From positions 24,900,501-24,964,500 of the forward strand of contig NC_059501.1 of NCBI RefSeq assembly GCF_914767665.1: 64,000 nt of DNA, read 5' to 3'. Position 1 is the stretch's first letter. Each line of letters opens with the position of its first letter. The position numbers and the translations under genes were made by a program. The notes under the pieces were generated by a model, which did no database searches, was not told the DNA's origin, and was given only the letters and a program-made list of their open reading frames with translations. Positions 1-15,500 of this stretch are shown one piece after another. This DNA is from Harmonia axyridis. Its lineage: Eukaryota; Arthropoda; Insecta; Coleoptera; Coccinellidae.

Positions 1-3000
1 CGAAATATATATACTTTATTGAGGTTATCCTTATCAGTTTTCGAAAAATATACATTTTTTTTCATCTTAATCTAAGGTAGATGTAGAACGCTACATTGTA
101 ATGCTGCGATTTCTTTATAAAAGTTACTGAAAATTTATGGTTAAAAATTCATTTTCATTGACGATTCACTGAATCAATCACCCTGTACATACTTGACAGT
201 ATGTATTTCAAATATTATGATCGAACAATTCAGGTGAGTCAGTTCTGTGGTCTCCAAGGGTGCAATTGGCACATGAATTAATGAGCGCTCAAGAACTCCT
301 CATTAAACGTCAGTGCTTTTTTCCTTTTTTTTTTGTTCTGAAAATATGCTGGAATTTTATATTTTACACGAAATTTTGCATAAATCTTAAAATTGTTATT
401 TTATATTCTTTTTTCTTCATCAATTTTTTCTTGAATTATTTACGATTCAGATGATGTGATCAGCTTCAGTTTTTCGCAGATAGATTCAAATTGGTTATTT
501 CGGTTACACACCAAAATATCAACTGGATTGGATCTGTAATAACGGAAATCTTAGGCTTAGGTATTTCTTTTCATATATTCTTCTTGAATTTTTTATGCTT
601 TGATCAGTTTGAAATTTTGCATGAAACTTGAAATTGTTTTTTTCATATGAACTCTCGAAAGGTCAACACCTCCTTTTTTGTGGTCACGGATCTATTGGGT
701 AATTTTTTCTAATGTTCTTCTAGAATTTAGTAGTCTTTATATAGGAGCAAAATATTTATCCTGATCATATTCGAAAATCACAGACATTGTAACGAAAGAA
801 TAAAGCTAGCTATTCGATGAAAGAGCGTTCAAAAATATTTCCAAGTCATATTTCAGTTACTTTATACCTGTTCAACTGAATGGCCTAGGTTTCGGACAAA
901 AAATGATGCAACCTCTACAATCTTCATATAATACCTAATAATGAAAAGTATAAAAAAAATTATTCAACCTCTTCAATCTTCATCTAATACCTAACAATGA
1001 AAAGTATAATTATCATTCAATGATTGGATGAGTGGATTATATTGTAAAACCCACATGATTGAATATTTCGGTGATTTATACCGAATTGGTTCCTAATTAG
1101 TAATTATTGCAAATATCCAGTATTTTTTTCTGGTGACTATGACTATTATGTTTTTTATACGTATATTATCTATTTATTTGAATTTCTTCACCTCGCCCTT
1201 ACAAATACAGAAAAAACTCTGCATACTCATTTATTTTCTAGAAAATATATATGAAAAATCATAAAGAAATGAGTATTTCCTTCCACCATTTCGCGCTTTC
1301 ATTTAGCAGTGAACATAAATACACACTTTTCCAATTTATAGAAAGGTATTATTACCAACATGAAATATGCATGTCCACTACCTATAAATTCGGAAAAGGA
1401 ATCAACTTTAGAAACCTATAATCACAATATAGTTTTTCCCACTTCAACCCTCTATTTGTAACGTATGGGAGTTCAGTTTCCTTAGAAACGTTAATAATGC
1501 GCAAAGCTCCATTCACTAGCCAATATTGACATTGGACGAATTCCATTCAAGTCTGTTGTGAGATGGAGATCTCAACACTAATTTCGTTTTGGAAACTTGC
1601 TTGAATACTGTTTACTCTTGTTCGAGATGAAGATTTGTTCGTTTATACGTGAAGTTTCGGGGTTCCGTCATGAATGGAAATTTTTCTGCTAGTCTGAATA
1701 ATGTAGTGTCCATTGACCTTGAAAATTCTTGGGTTGCTAGAAGTTATCAGGTATTTCTGTTCTAGCAATTTGACAAACACTCTTAAGTTCTTCACTCAAT
1801 ATTATTTGTTTTACAATTTTTCACATCTTTGTAGTCTGTGTTCCTTCACTTCCTTAGGCACAGCACACTTAATTGTTTTACGAATAGCGAATTACTGCTA
1901 TAAATCCTAGTCTGGAAATGTTTTCTCTGCAAGGTAGATTCAAATCCGCGTGCTCATCAACTACACCGCCCCATGTTAATAGTAAGAGATTCTAGGCTTT
2001 CTGTTATGCGTTCACCAATTTGTATACATACCAAGGTCATCATTTATATAATTTTTCATAAACACCAATCTATAATGAATGAAAAAACTGTAAAATACTT
2101 GGCTCCAATACCCCTTCTTTCAGGCTTAGATAACACAAACAGAATATAAAAGCGGCCCAAGCACCGATCCTTTTGGCATGCCTACCAAATTTACATACGA
2201 CCATTCACTGTTTACATTATTTTAGTGTTTGTGGTTTGTCTTATATGATTAAGTTGACTTTAAAATATCACTCCTCTAAATCCCATCAATTCCGGCTTTT
2301 TTAACAAAATATCTTATATTTTGTGGATTGTGGGCAGAATAGTTTTATTAAAGTAAACTAAAATTAAATCTTGCTTGAAGATATGAATTACAAAATAAAA
2401 TTTATTGAAACAACATATAAATACAATTTAATGATGGTTGCTGAAGGCTGAATAAAAAAAACACTAATTCTACATATAGGCATCTCATCATAAATGTGAA
2501 AACTTTGGGCTCCAGAAAGAAATTAATAAATGTATTGATTTATAGGGGGATTTATGTTGAAAATCTCATGAGGCTATTCAAAAACTGATGGTGACTACTA
2601 GAAAATGAGACGGTTCAGTTTCTGTTCCAATTTATAAAACTGTCTCGTCGTTACGTTCCTCTTCAATCGAAGTAATTTATTAGAACTCTATCGATTAAAA
2701 AGAAATGGTGATTTCAGTCCAAAAATTTTCTTCATCATAAAAATAAATCTTTAATAATGTAGAGACAGCAATTGCAAGTCGAGCGTGCTTAAGATGAATC
2801 AAAATTAATATTGAACCAAATGGTGGTAGAAAAAATTATGTTCTGCTCTGATTGAAATCTTCAAATAATCAAAATGAAGAAATAAAATCTTCAGATAATA
2901 ATAAAGTGAAAATATTACAGCTCAGAATTTATATTCAAGAAATTTATAAAGTAATTAATAACTATACCAAAAAAAAATTAAATTCAAAATTGATTCCATG

Positions 3001-3524
3001 AAATGGTATCAAATGGTAATAAATGATCAGAAATAATTATATCCAACAAGGTAAATTCGAATATTCAAACAAAGAACGGCAAAAAAACAGTATGAGCTTC
3101 TTGGTTTTTAAACAAGAAAGAAAAAAACCGATAAAACTGAAGCTGTCTCAGGAGCAATATTGAAACAAATTATGATATTATATTCATTGAATGAAAGAAA
3201 TGAAAATAAGAAGTATATGAAAAAGAAGAATATTTGATCAACATATTTACTTATCCAAATATCTAATTAAAAATTTCCAATTTCAATAAATAAATATCAA
3301 ACGACTTTTCTTCTGATCAGTAAATTTCGTCTTCATATCAACTCATGCAATATATCGACGGAAGTACCCTCAGTATTCAGTGGCGTATCATCGGCTTAAA
3401 AAAAATAATCGAATCAAGTGATCGTTACACATCAAAGGCTGCAATTTTTTTCACAAATACCACATGAATCCCATTCATAATTGAGTTGATTATAGAAATA
3501 CATAAATTTTTTTTTTGTTTTCAG
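1..3524. other. Intronic or upstream sequence of the ZC2HC1 gene
   Basis: AT-rich DNA before the first recognised exon. It ends in a pyrimidine-rich tract and CAG acceptor at 3508-3524. I found no convincing coding exon, RNA gene or intact mobile element. A short stretch ending at a strong GTGAGT donor near 234 could be an upstream exon, but nothing supports its coding content. Confidence 0.6.
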
Positions 3525-6500
3525 GCTCGCTTTCAACAAAAGCAAATGCAAGAACGAGAAGAAAAACTACTGAAGCTCTATGAGAGTCAACAACAACGTG
3601 CCTTTGACAGGGTTGGAAGAGGAAGTGCTGGAAGTAACACAAGTATAGGATCAACGGGTGGAGGAAAGGTTAGGCAAATGTTTGAGGAAAGAAGACAGAG
3701 AGCTGGTATCGACAAAAGTTATCCTCTTGAACCTTTAAATGGTGAGGATCATTATGAATATCGTTACTTAAAATACTGATCTACTGTTAGAGCCGCCACC
3801 AGAACCGGCATACATTTTGCCGGGGCACCAAATTGCAGGTCCGGAAAGTCAGTTAATAAAGCAAGACATAATTTTTCCACTCATTGTAGTAAAATTAAAA
3901 ATTGCCAAATTGCGCTCTCAACGACGACGACGACAAAACATCCTTCTATAAATTTGTCAAGGTGATTTTGAGTTCCAAAATACGTCTTCATTTTCATATG
4001 AAACCAAAAAGATGCCTGAGAAGAATGACAAAGGCTCCTTCAAAGAAAACTCAAAAACCTGGAATTCGAAAGCTCTAAAATATACACCATTGACTCGGTG
4101 CTCTATTATGGTTGATGGCTAACATTATCATTAGACTCAATTAGAGCTACATTATCAAATTTTTTGGAAATACAAGGTTTGTACCAAAAAAGTGTGAATA
4201 ACTATATTTTCCTTTCGAAACGCCATATTTTCATTGAAAATTCAGATTGTATGGAATAAATTAACTCAATTTTGTTCGAAAATATGCTTGAACCTGAGAT
4301 GTTTCGATTTTTCATAAATTGAAGGTCTTCGGAAAACCTAATAATTACGAACTAATTTATTTGAATGAGATTTTGAAAGTGAATACTAGAAGAACGAAGG
4401 TAAGTGCTGACGACTTTTTGATAATTATTGATAAGTCTAGTGGGTGTGCACTGAGACGATTCATTGATGACTTATTCAAACGTTAATATTGGGCTTATCC
4501 CTAATGACATACCATGTATTTTTTATTGGATAGCGAATTATCTCTACCATATGAGAAATATAGGGTGTGTCATTTGGAGTATGTTCGGCTTTAACGTTCA
4601 AATAAGTCATCAATGAATAGTTGTCTTATTACGAACACCCAACAAGGTTCTCAATGATTATCAAAAAGTCATCAGTATTCACCTCCGTTCTTCTAGTATT
4701 CAATTTCAAAATCTGATTCAAATAAATTCATTCATTCCGAAGCTTATAGATTTTTCCTAAGACGCTTCAATTATGAAAAATCGAAATATCTCAAAAACGG
4801 TAAGTTTTAAACAATTTCATGATGTAGCTCTAATGGAGCCTAATGTTTCTGTGTCGAAAAAAAATTGAAAATTTCAGCGCTCAATTGTAATCGGGCTTCG
4901 CGTCATTGGTGGAACATCCTGTATATGTAACTCATTTAATCGGAAAATATTTATTGATAAATGGTTGTTCTACAGAGCCCTCAGCTGCCAAACACATTTT
5001 TTTTCTGGCAAATAACAATTCAATTCAATAACAGTCAATGAAGGTACGATTAGACAATTAGGGAATTAGGGCGGCGAAATTTTATTTTGCAGGGGCACCA
5101 AAATGTCTGGTGGTGACCCTGTCTACTGAAAGCAAGCGTAAAACTCAAAATATTCAATTATCAATTTCAACAAGTAATTCAAAAGGTCACATAGAGTCTG
5201 AATTCAGATATTGAAGATTAAGTTATGGCACATTCGTTATCAATTGAAAAAATGGATAAAAACTATTTTGTGTATTTTTTCATGGGAAAGAATACCGTGC
5301 AAGGATAGTAAAGGCTCAATATAATAAGTGTTATTCATTATCTGCTCTATCGAGATCAACGGTCAAAAGGTGGTATGCTGACTTTAATCATGGTCAAAGA
5401 ACCATCAACCATTCTGAATGCTCTGGTGGCCCGAATTAAAAAAACATCAAAAAAGTCCACAAAATGGTTTTTAGTTTTTAGCGATCGTGGTTGCGTGAGA
5501 TAGTGGTGGAATTGAAGATATCAGAAGGCAGGGTTTTTACTATTGTGAAGAAGTCATTGCCTATGCCGAAAGATAAGATCAATCTTTCTACAGAAAAGCC
5601 ATGAAAAAGTTAGAATGAGCTTTGAAGTATATGTAGCACTCTTAAAGGTGACTATATTTATGAATAAAGTCGAATTTTCAACTAGTTGAGCCCGAGACCT
5701 TTTGAGTGGAGTGTTACTTAACAGCAAGATTTTATCAATTATTTCTTCTTCACCTCTTCCGACCAAATTTTACGTCCAAATGATATCAAAAACAAAAATT
5801 GAGGGAAAAACATTCTGCATTCAATCAATTCCGTCTGCCACTTATTCATTTCATTTTATCCAATAAAGATCCTTCTTGTCTTCTTGTGTAGATCTTGTTG
5901 CTATATTACGTGGATCAAGAAAATTTTGAAATAATATCGAAAGTTCTTTGCTAATCACAAGATCCTTGTATGGAATACTCAGATAAATCCCTTATTTTCA
6001 ACCCATCTAGTGAACTCATACTGCTGTATTAATCTTACGCTTTTTTTCTCGATCTAGGTAAATCAATGGTAAAAATCTCCAATGGACAACAACCCGTCGT
6101 TAAAAATTCTAGGAAAACCGTTCAAGCCACCGTTCAAAGAAGTGTCACCCACATACGAAATGGTAAACCTCTCATCAACAAGCGTGAAACTATTCAAAAA
6201 ATATACGACAATAACAATGGAGTCGAAAAATTCGAAACAAATCATTACAATGAGAATCTTCTGGATGGCACAGATAGTTTGGTAGATTTGATGAATAGGA
6301 ATAATATTTATGACAATTTGGACGATGAAGAATCTCCTCCATTGGAGACTGTTGAAGATGATCTTTCATTCATGGGAAAGCTGTCGAATGTTGGTGGCGT
6401 TCCACCAAGCAAAAATAGTATAGCAGCTATAGCCTCTACACCTCCAAAAAAAGTCAAGCAGATAATCACAGAAACAAGACGGAGTCCTCCAGCAAAAGTG

Positions 6501-9500
6501 AGTACCTACCATTCATTCACTTCTTTCTGGTTTCACTTTTGAAAGAAAAGGGGAGTTCTATTGAACTTCAATGGCCATAGGATAATGAATAATAAATGAC
6601 TCATAATCGAGGAATAATAGAAAAACTACCTACAGTTATTTATCTCCTTCTTCTTCTCACTTTGTTTATAAGACATATTCTTCTTCTGGTTTGTTGTTAC
6701 GAAATTATTAGGTAGTTTTTTCGATATTCTGCTTTGGTGTTCTATGTTCTGAAGATGATATCAATAGAAATATTTGCAGTTAGCTCTTCTTCTTCTTCCC
6801 CTTACATTAGGACCAAAGTCCTGTGTTTGCATCAATGGTTTTCCAGGCGGAGTTGGGATGATGAAGACCAGCTTTCATACCATCTTATAGGTGGTCGTCC
6901 AGGTGGTCTAGGAGTATTAGAACTTTTTTCTTTTGCTATCCTAGCTAACCTGCATTTGCCATCTGCAGTTAGCTCAAAATGATTATTCTATATATACATA
7001 CAAAAATCTCAACCATATTCAGGCCGTAAACACAGAAATATTGGGAATTTAAGAAAACGCAGGTTTGTATATTCCTCCTCAATCTAGAAAATTAGGCTTG
7101 CACAAACGACATCACTCCGTATTTTGATTAAAGACTTAGGGACAGTTGCACCATTTGCCTAAACATTGATTAAAAATTTAAACGTTGATTACTCTATGAT
7201 TTCTCAAGAGAAATCAGAAATTAATCAATGTTTAAATTTTAATCAATGTTTAGGCAAATGGTGCAACTGGCCCTTAGCTTTTAATGTTCAGTTAACATAA
7301 AAACTCAAGCCGATCGATCACAAGCAGTATCGTATGTTCTCTGATTGGGTTTTTTAAATGCATGAAAATGATTTTCGAAATTTCATCGAATAATCATCTT
7401 CAGTGATGAGGCTCATGTTCACCTAAGAAGTAACATTAATAAGCAAAATTGGGGCATTTGGGGCTGGAAAAATCCAAAAATGTGTGTTGAAAAGCCTCTC
7501 CATCCTCAACGTGTCACTGTTTGGTGCAGGGATGGTGGTGTGATTGGACCTTACTTATTCTGAAATGAGGCCGGTGCAACTGTAACGGGGAATATATTGC
7601 GTTACCCAGATATGATTAATGATTTTTCATTGCCGGAATTGGAAGTTATTGATGTGGACGACGTTTATTTTCAACAAGATGGCACTAAGTGCCACACTAG
7701 CAACGAAACAATCGCAATTCTACAAGAAAAGTTTCTTAGTCTTGTTATTTCTCGAAGAATTGATCAGATTTGGCCACCGAGATCTTATTAGGCTTTTTTT
7801 CTTTGGGGTCACGAAAATGATAAGGTCTATGCCAATGCTCCATAATCGATTCAATACCTTAAAGATGGAATTCGTGAAGCCTTCGAGGACATACAGACGA
7901 AAATGTACGAATTGATTATGGAAAATTTTATAAAAAGGATATGGTCCTGCCACCGCAGCCGTGGCTGCCATTTGGTTGATATCGTCTTCCATAGTTAATG
8001 GCTTACCTTCCTATTTACAATGAAAGGAAAATCCCCTAAAAAACAAGCTTTTCTTAATATGGAAATGAAACATCCTATTGGGAAACCATTCACTTGAATA
8101 GAAATAGTAGATATTGAAGGAAATATAAGATTGAAGTGTACCAAAACATCCATAGCATTCGCATATAGAAAGATATAAAAGCACTATAAGATGGTATAAA
8201 ATTATGTAAAATATTGTTTTGGTCACATTGAGAAGCATGACCTATGCATATTCGATTTCAGTTGCATTTTTCTCATGAAATTCAACGGTTTGGCAATAAC
8301 AAAAATGGAATCTTCGCTAAAAGTTATAAAATAGCACCATAAGTTTTCACCAAAACATACTCGTTTTACAACTTGGTTTATGACCATTCATAAATGTTTT
8401 TTTATACAAGTTGAATTCTCGAGAACCACGCTATCGATTCTTTCAGGAACGTGACCTTGAATTTGAACTGGTAAATAACCCTACGGTCATTTCGCAGAAG
8501 CAGCATGTTTCAGATATTCTCCAGGATAACAGAATCGCGTGAAGCAATGCGGGGGCGTTTGACCGATAAAAATTTCAACGGAAATACGTTCTGTCAGAGC
8601 AAACGACTACAAATTACCCAGCTAGGAAGATAATGACCAAATCCACATTTTAGGTTTGAACAGATTATTAGGAAAGGGGTTTAATTATCTCGAATTTGCT
8701 GGAACCGGTTCAAGATATAATTCTGTGGAAAGAAGTTGTGAGGAAGATTGACGATACTTACAACAAATTCCTCAAATGGTGTATTTTGAAGGATACCGCA
8801 TACTTTATTAGGGATAGTGGTCTCCTGTCAAATAGGCTAAATTTTTTATACATATCAAAAATTATGATTTGGTTTTATTTGGTTTTTTCTCTTTTGCAAT
8901 CTTTGCCTACCGATCATCTGATATTCTTTCTAGAAGGCCATAGCCAAGCCAGGGGGGTTTGGACCAGTGATTTTGACGTCGAAAACCAGGAGGAAGAGAG
9001 AAGGTTTTCGAAGATGCAGTATTGGAGGCATTACTTGATAAAGACTCGTGCCAAACGCAAAAAAATTGGCAGGATCATTGGGGGTGACGCAACAAACCAT
9101 TTCAAAACGCTTGAAAGTCATGGAAATGATTCAGAAACAAGGAAATTGGGTTCCGTATGAGTTGAAGCCGAGAGATTTTGAACGGCGTTTGTTTGTTCGT
9201 GAAAAGCTGCTTGCAAGACAAAGACGGAAGGGATTTCCCTGGATCCCTGCTGTTTCTCAGAGATCCCGAAAGACGTCACTTCTTCCGCAAATGTAGTTTC
9301 GCTTTTCTTTTTTTTAATAAAAAGTTTTGGGGTAATTCTTTCTCTTTTCGCATTCGGATGGTATATTTTTGGTGTCAAGTATTTAATTGAAAAAACTCAG
9401 TAACTCTTCGTGTTATTACCTCCATACTTGATCATCTCTTCTGATATTTCGTCAATATCTGGAGGTTTTCTATTTTTCAATTTCGTCCCCATTTGTCGTA

Positions 9501-12500
9501 TTTTCTCCAAGGAAATGGTACATCTCTGGATTTGTCCCTGATGTGCTGCTTGCTGCCGAGTCGTAATTTTTTTTATAATACTCTTCTATTTTTTCGAAGT
9601 AATTTAAATATTTCGTATGTCCTCATTTATTGGCTTTTTTTCTATTCCGTGGGTTCCATATTCTCTTTTGTTCCCCGTATAGATTATGCTCCATATCAAA
9701 TATTCAACCTCTGTAAGATGTAGTTGTCAAATCATTCAAATTTACCAATTTCAGTCAAAGCCTACAATATATTAATCATTAGAACTATCGGTCGAAATTA
9801 TTATCAACCCCAAAATTACTGACATTCATCCACATCACTGTCAGTTTGGCAATTATTCCATTATAATTATCAAAATTCATGAAAATTCTCAAAAAATTCA
9901 AATTTCAAGGAGAATTTTCAATGTATCAAACAAACTGACTATGATCAATTTTTTCTAGATTGTAAGGAAATCAGTCGTTAAGAGTGACACACCTAGTCGC
10001 AGATCAAACCCTTCTAGTCAAACGCCATCAAGAAGTGGCTCCAGTTCAAATTCGTCACCAGTACATAGCATAACCAAGGTAAGCGAATGTTTCCAACTTA
10101 TTTAAAAACTGATAAATTTCTTGAAATTCTTTTCGCTCTTAATCTTCATATTTGAATACCAAAATTATACCAATTATAAGAATTGTTTTTATCGTGATGC
10201 TCCTCATTGAAAGACGTATTTATCAAAGCAACTCTTTCCTGTACGTTCGAACACAATGATACTGTAATAAATGGGAAATTGGTAAAATCTTCCAAATTAA
10301 ATCGAACCAAATTCTACGCAGTGTGAGAGGTTCGAATTGTCGATAATTCATAATTAGATCCTTCAGCACTTTCTTTGTTCTGTATCTCGAGTATATTGAT
10401 CATTAACGCCACATAAATTGAGTGGTCAACACGGTTTTTAAATTTGTCTTTCAAGGTTCAATACGCAGTAATGATGATCTTATATATTTGAACGGAATAA
10501 TTCTTTGGAAAAATATTTGGTAAATAACATGAAATTGCTTTTAATTCCCTCAACTAAGCCCCTCTGTAGGAGATCAATTGGGAAAATGGATTGGACAAAT
10601 TAGGCAGTATCGATCGGGGACTCAGGGAAGTCAATAGTAACGGGAATATTACGTCGGTCGCGAAACCGGACTTAGAGTAAAGCAATTTTTTTTAAGATAA
10701 GAGTCCTATTTTTTATGGTTGAGTTAAATAAAAAAAGGAAAATTCAGTAGATGAGTGAGTTCAAGGAACTTCAAGTATTTAAGAAAGAAGAATTTGTTTT
10801 ACTCTAAGAAAGGACGAGCTAGGTCATTCTCAGAAGTAGAAAACAGGGGTTTTTGATAAAGTTTCAATTTTGTTTTGTTATAAAGATAGATTAGCTTTGA
10901 GTGCGTGATTCGGGGGTGAAGTGAATAAAAAAAGAATTACACGTCTCGTGTGAAAAGTTGAAAAGGAGTTTATTAAAACTAGGTATACCAACCTAGCCCC
11001 GTGGGATAAGGGCAAGTAACAGTTTAACGATCTTTAGGGTTTCTTTTTATTTTTGTCTTGTTGAGTAGTCCTGATTCTCCCAAATTCAATGTTCAATGAA
11101 TAAGTAGTGGATCATTTGAGATATATTTTTTCTGTATTGAAAGTTCTGGCCGTTGAGTCAAATAGTACAAATTTTTGAATATTGTAACTTTGGTTTTTGC
11201 TTTATTATATTTAATTTTAAAGAATCAATTGAGTTTGATTAACTTGGAAATATAATCCTGCCCCCAAGAAAGAAAATCAACAAAAAGACCTGTCCCTAGT
11301 GCGACGGGCCGAACCCACAATAACATCATATCTTTTTTATTTTTAGTCAGTGGAAAGCCGCTCTTCCATTGACACATATATACCCCCAAAGAAGGGGTTT
11401 ATTACAATTTGGTGACAGCTTAAGGGATAATTGTTGATTTTTGTTTTTGGGATTGGATATTATCCGAAGAGTTATTTTGGTAGTTTATGCGTGGAACTGT
11501 TGAATTGGGAGCTTATCGGATGAACAGACTTTGTCTCATTTGTGTTATATATTTTGGAATTTGAATTGTTTTGAGCGTATTGTTGTTTTTCATATAAGAG
11601 GTGAACACATATAATTTTGTTGAGGTAAAGGAGTGTGACGGATTTTGATAGTTTTTGTACGTTATTCAGGTAGTTGGAGTACATCAACTATTGGGCTTGA
11701 ATTATAATTAGTTAATTTTTTCGTTGGACGTTCATTTTCTAAATCCACCTGTGAATCCGCCGTTAGTAAATATGCCACTCTATTCGTTAGGAATGATGTC
11801 GAATACTTTGGGAAATTTTACAGGAAAAGAAGCTTTGAGATATTTTGATGAATTAGAATTAAGGGCAAAATTAGAAGGATGGAGTGAGGACAAAACCCTC
11901 ACTCTATTGAAACTAAAATTAGAAGGCGAAGCATACATCTATTTTAAATCAGATATCACTTTAAATTCATTGACTTATGCAGAATTAAAATTAAGATTAA
12001 TTCAAAAATTTACTTCACAAAAATTGCCGGGGGAATGTCAGTGGAATTTGAGTGGATGTATGCAGGGACAGGATGAGGATGTATCTTCATTTTGTAACAG
12101 ATTAAGAACAATAGGTGCGGAATTATTAACTGAAGATTTGGCCGGAGCGACGAAAGAGGAAGAATTGGGTATAAGAAAGATAAATAGGAATTTGATTTTA
12201 AATCAATTTAAAATGGGACTCCGAAAAGATATTATGAAGGAGGTTGGTATGTTTTTGTTACTAGAAAAAAACTTGGATTTAGAAAAAGCGGAAGAATTGG
12301 TAAAACTACATGAAATGAAAAATAAAATTATTCATGAATACAGGTCATTTAATTCACAAATATCGGTAATTGAATCTGAAATAACTTGCCAATTATGCGA
12401 GAAGAAGGGACATATCGCGAAAAATTGTAGGAGTACTGGATTAAGTTGGGGAAAAAGAGGACAAAACGTCGAGAGGATTTGTTTTTCGTGTGGTCAATTA

Positions 12501-15500
12501 GGTCATTTCGCAAGGGAATGTAGGAATGCAAGAGCTATACATAAAACTCAAGGAGTGCGAAATATCGATAATCAGCCGGGGCGCTGGGTAAAGGAATGTG
12601 CGATGAACGATCGTGAGATAGAACCAGGAAGACGAAAGGATTTTGACATTGGGACGATACATATTAATAGAGATGTTTTACGAAGAATAAATTTGCCATT
12701 TGAAAAGACGAAAAAAACTATAGAGATGAGACAGGAAGTTGAGTCATGTAATCAGGGATCAAGTAATAAGGGATCATGGGGAAAATTTAAAGAGAATCGC
12801 GTAAATCGAATTAGGTCGGAGAAACTAAGCGAGAAAGAGAAATTGCCGGTAAAGACGTGTTATAAGGAGGTCGGTACTCAGAACGGATTGCGTTCGCCAA
12901 AAGGGCGGCTACCTAGTAGAGAATTTAGGGAACGTACGGTCATGGTCATTCCGGAAGTAAATTCGGCAAGAATGCATGACGTACCCCACTTGATTAGATT
13001 AAGTATCAACGGAAATATAGGTGTTTGTTTGATAGATACAGGGGCAGCGGTGTCTCTCGTAAAAAGGGGATTGATCTCAAGAGAGGAGGTCAATGAATAC
13101 GGTGTTGACTGTGAGTTAACTAGTGTATCAGGTCATAATGTACGTACCTGGGGTACGGCGAATATTGCGGTGAGTCCAATACGAGAAAAATTGAGGATAG
13201 ATTGGACGGTTATATTAGTGGATGATCAAACATTGGGGAACGTTGATATAATACTAGGTAGGGATTTTCTTAAAGGAAATCAAGCGCATATTAAGTATGA
13301 ACCTGAACCATCGGTAAATATGTGGGGAAGAGAGTTTAAATTTCTGAATAGAAATTTGAATGAATGTTCATATACAGGGGATAGATATAGAGAGAAAAAT
13401 AAAGAGAAAATACAAGTTAACCTCTTCAGGGTAAATCAGGTTAGTTCGGAAAAACAAGGCGAAAGAGAGAAATTGCAGGTAAAGACGGAGGTCGGTACTC
13501 AAACGGAAAATCACGAGGAGAAAAGAAATTTAGTGATGAGGGATATTGGTATTCAAGTAGAAAATATAGCGGAATTTGAAACAAAGGGTTTTTCAAAACG
13601 AGAAGGGATAAATCAGTCAAATTGTGATATTGAGGAAATAAGGGTTAACGAAGCGATAGGGATGACAGAAAGAGATGAGAGAAAAATCCGTGGAAAAGAA
13701 AAAATTTCGAAGCAAAATATTACAAGTACGAAATCTCGGGAATTAACTGAGCCAATAAAAAAGGTAAAATCTTATAGGGTTGAGAAATTTGACAAAAATA
13801 CAGTAGTTCCTCAATTTGATGTAGGGGAATTAGTTCATTTAAAAAAAATGTCGGAGAAACAGGGTATATCAAGAAAATTAATGGAACCTTGGGTAGGACC
13901 TTGTAGGATCGTGGAATTGCTTGGTCCGATGACCTATAGAATTAGGAAATGTGGAGGTAGAGAGGAACAAATCGTTCATGTAGATAGGTTAAAATCGTAT
14001 ACCGCGAGAAATCGAGAGTTTGGGATAGATATAGAAGAATCCGACGGTTTGGAAAAATTAGATACGGACGGTAGCGAGACCGAATCTGATGATGAACAGA
14101 TTGAGATACGAAAATTTTCGCCGATGAGGATGAATATGAGGTTCAATCGAGCGCAATTTGAAAATGAGGAAATAGAGGAGGATGAAATCCCTCTACGTAG
14201 ATCGACTAGAGTACGTCGCCCACCGGATCGATGGGGATGGGACTAACGGAAAAGTGTATCGATAAATCCATTGTAATGTAGATTAGTGACATTTTGGTAA
14301 ATTTTCGACATTTTGGATAACTATGGAATTTTTGGTGATTTCTTCACAGGTTTGATGAATTATGGAAAAATAGTTTTTTTTTTGGAGATTTTTGATAATA
14401 ATAATTGCGTAAAATGTTGGTAATATTGGTAAAATTTTGATTGATTTTATTTCAGATTAGGGAACTTGGGAAATATAGCGAAGTGAAATCAGAATATTTT
14501 TTTTTGGGATTTATGATAGTTTGATTCTCAAAATAGTTGAAGAGACATATAAGTAATTTGGGTATTATAAAATTATTTAAGGAATCAATTTATTGAATTA
14601 AGAAATTTAAGGAGTAATGATGATAGTTTTTTTTTAATAGATTTTGGAATTTCCATAAAAGTTTTGTATGAGGATACATAAGTGGTTTTTTCATTTTAGG
14701 ATTTTATTGAGATGATTCTGAATACGAATATTTTGAGTTTAGGGAGAAGTTGACTTTCGGAAAAAGAATAAGGACTTAAGTTTTTTTTTTTTAATTTTGA
14801 CATGTGAAGGTTTAAAGGGATAATGAAGCAAATAAATATTATGATTTTGATCCTTGGGAAGGAGTGAGAATATGTATTGTTGAATTATGTGGATTTATTT
14901 TTGAGGGGTGGAACTAAGGATATTCAGTAAAGAATAAGTAGAAGTGATATATATAGAGTTGTCAAGTCTATGTCGATTTATTTTGTTTTTGAATTTCATT
15001 TTTATTAATAATGAGGTGGAGAGTTAATAAATTGTAGGTTAGGTGTTAGCTATTTGGGAGATAAGATAATTAGTTTCTTTTTTTTTTGCAATTTTTGGAT
15101 GATACAAAACCCAATTTGTTTTTACATTTTTTGAAATTTTGGGTAACGTGGGACAAAACGTAGATATATGTCCTCAGGGAAATTGAATCGCCCCTGCCCT
15201 ATACGTGAGATTCAAGGGGCGCTCTCAACTTTAAGGAGTAGCCACCTATTTTTGGGTATCGTGGGGAGTCGTAGGAAGATAGCCCTCAGGAAATAATCGC
15301 TCCTGCCCATTACGTAGATTCCGTTATGGTCGTCGAAAAGCGAGCAAAACGGTTGAAAAAAAAAACAGTTAGGAGTTTTATTAATTTTTGATTAAAATTT
15401 TTGAGGTTTTTTTTTTTTTTGATAAATAAAATACAGTTTATGGTGGTTATGTTTAGTTGTTTTTGTAATGATTTAATTGATCAAAAAATTGTAACGGAGA

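Noticed and set aside
200..233. Possible upstream ZC2HC1 exon ending at a GTGAGT donor
   Set aside because: It can be read in phase with the exon at 3525, but the acceptor is weak and the short peptide has no recognisable family sequence.
7720..7992. 90-codon minus-strand ORF
   Set aside because: Antisense shadow of the mariner transposase relic on the plus strand.
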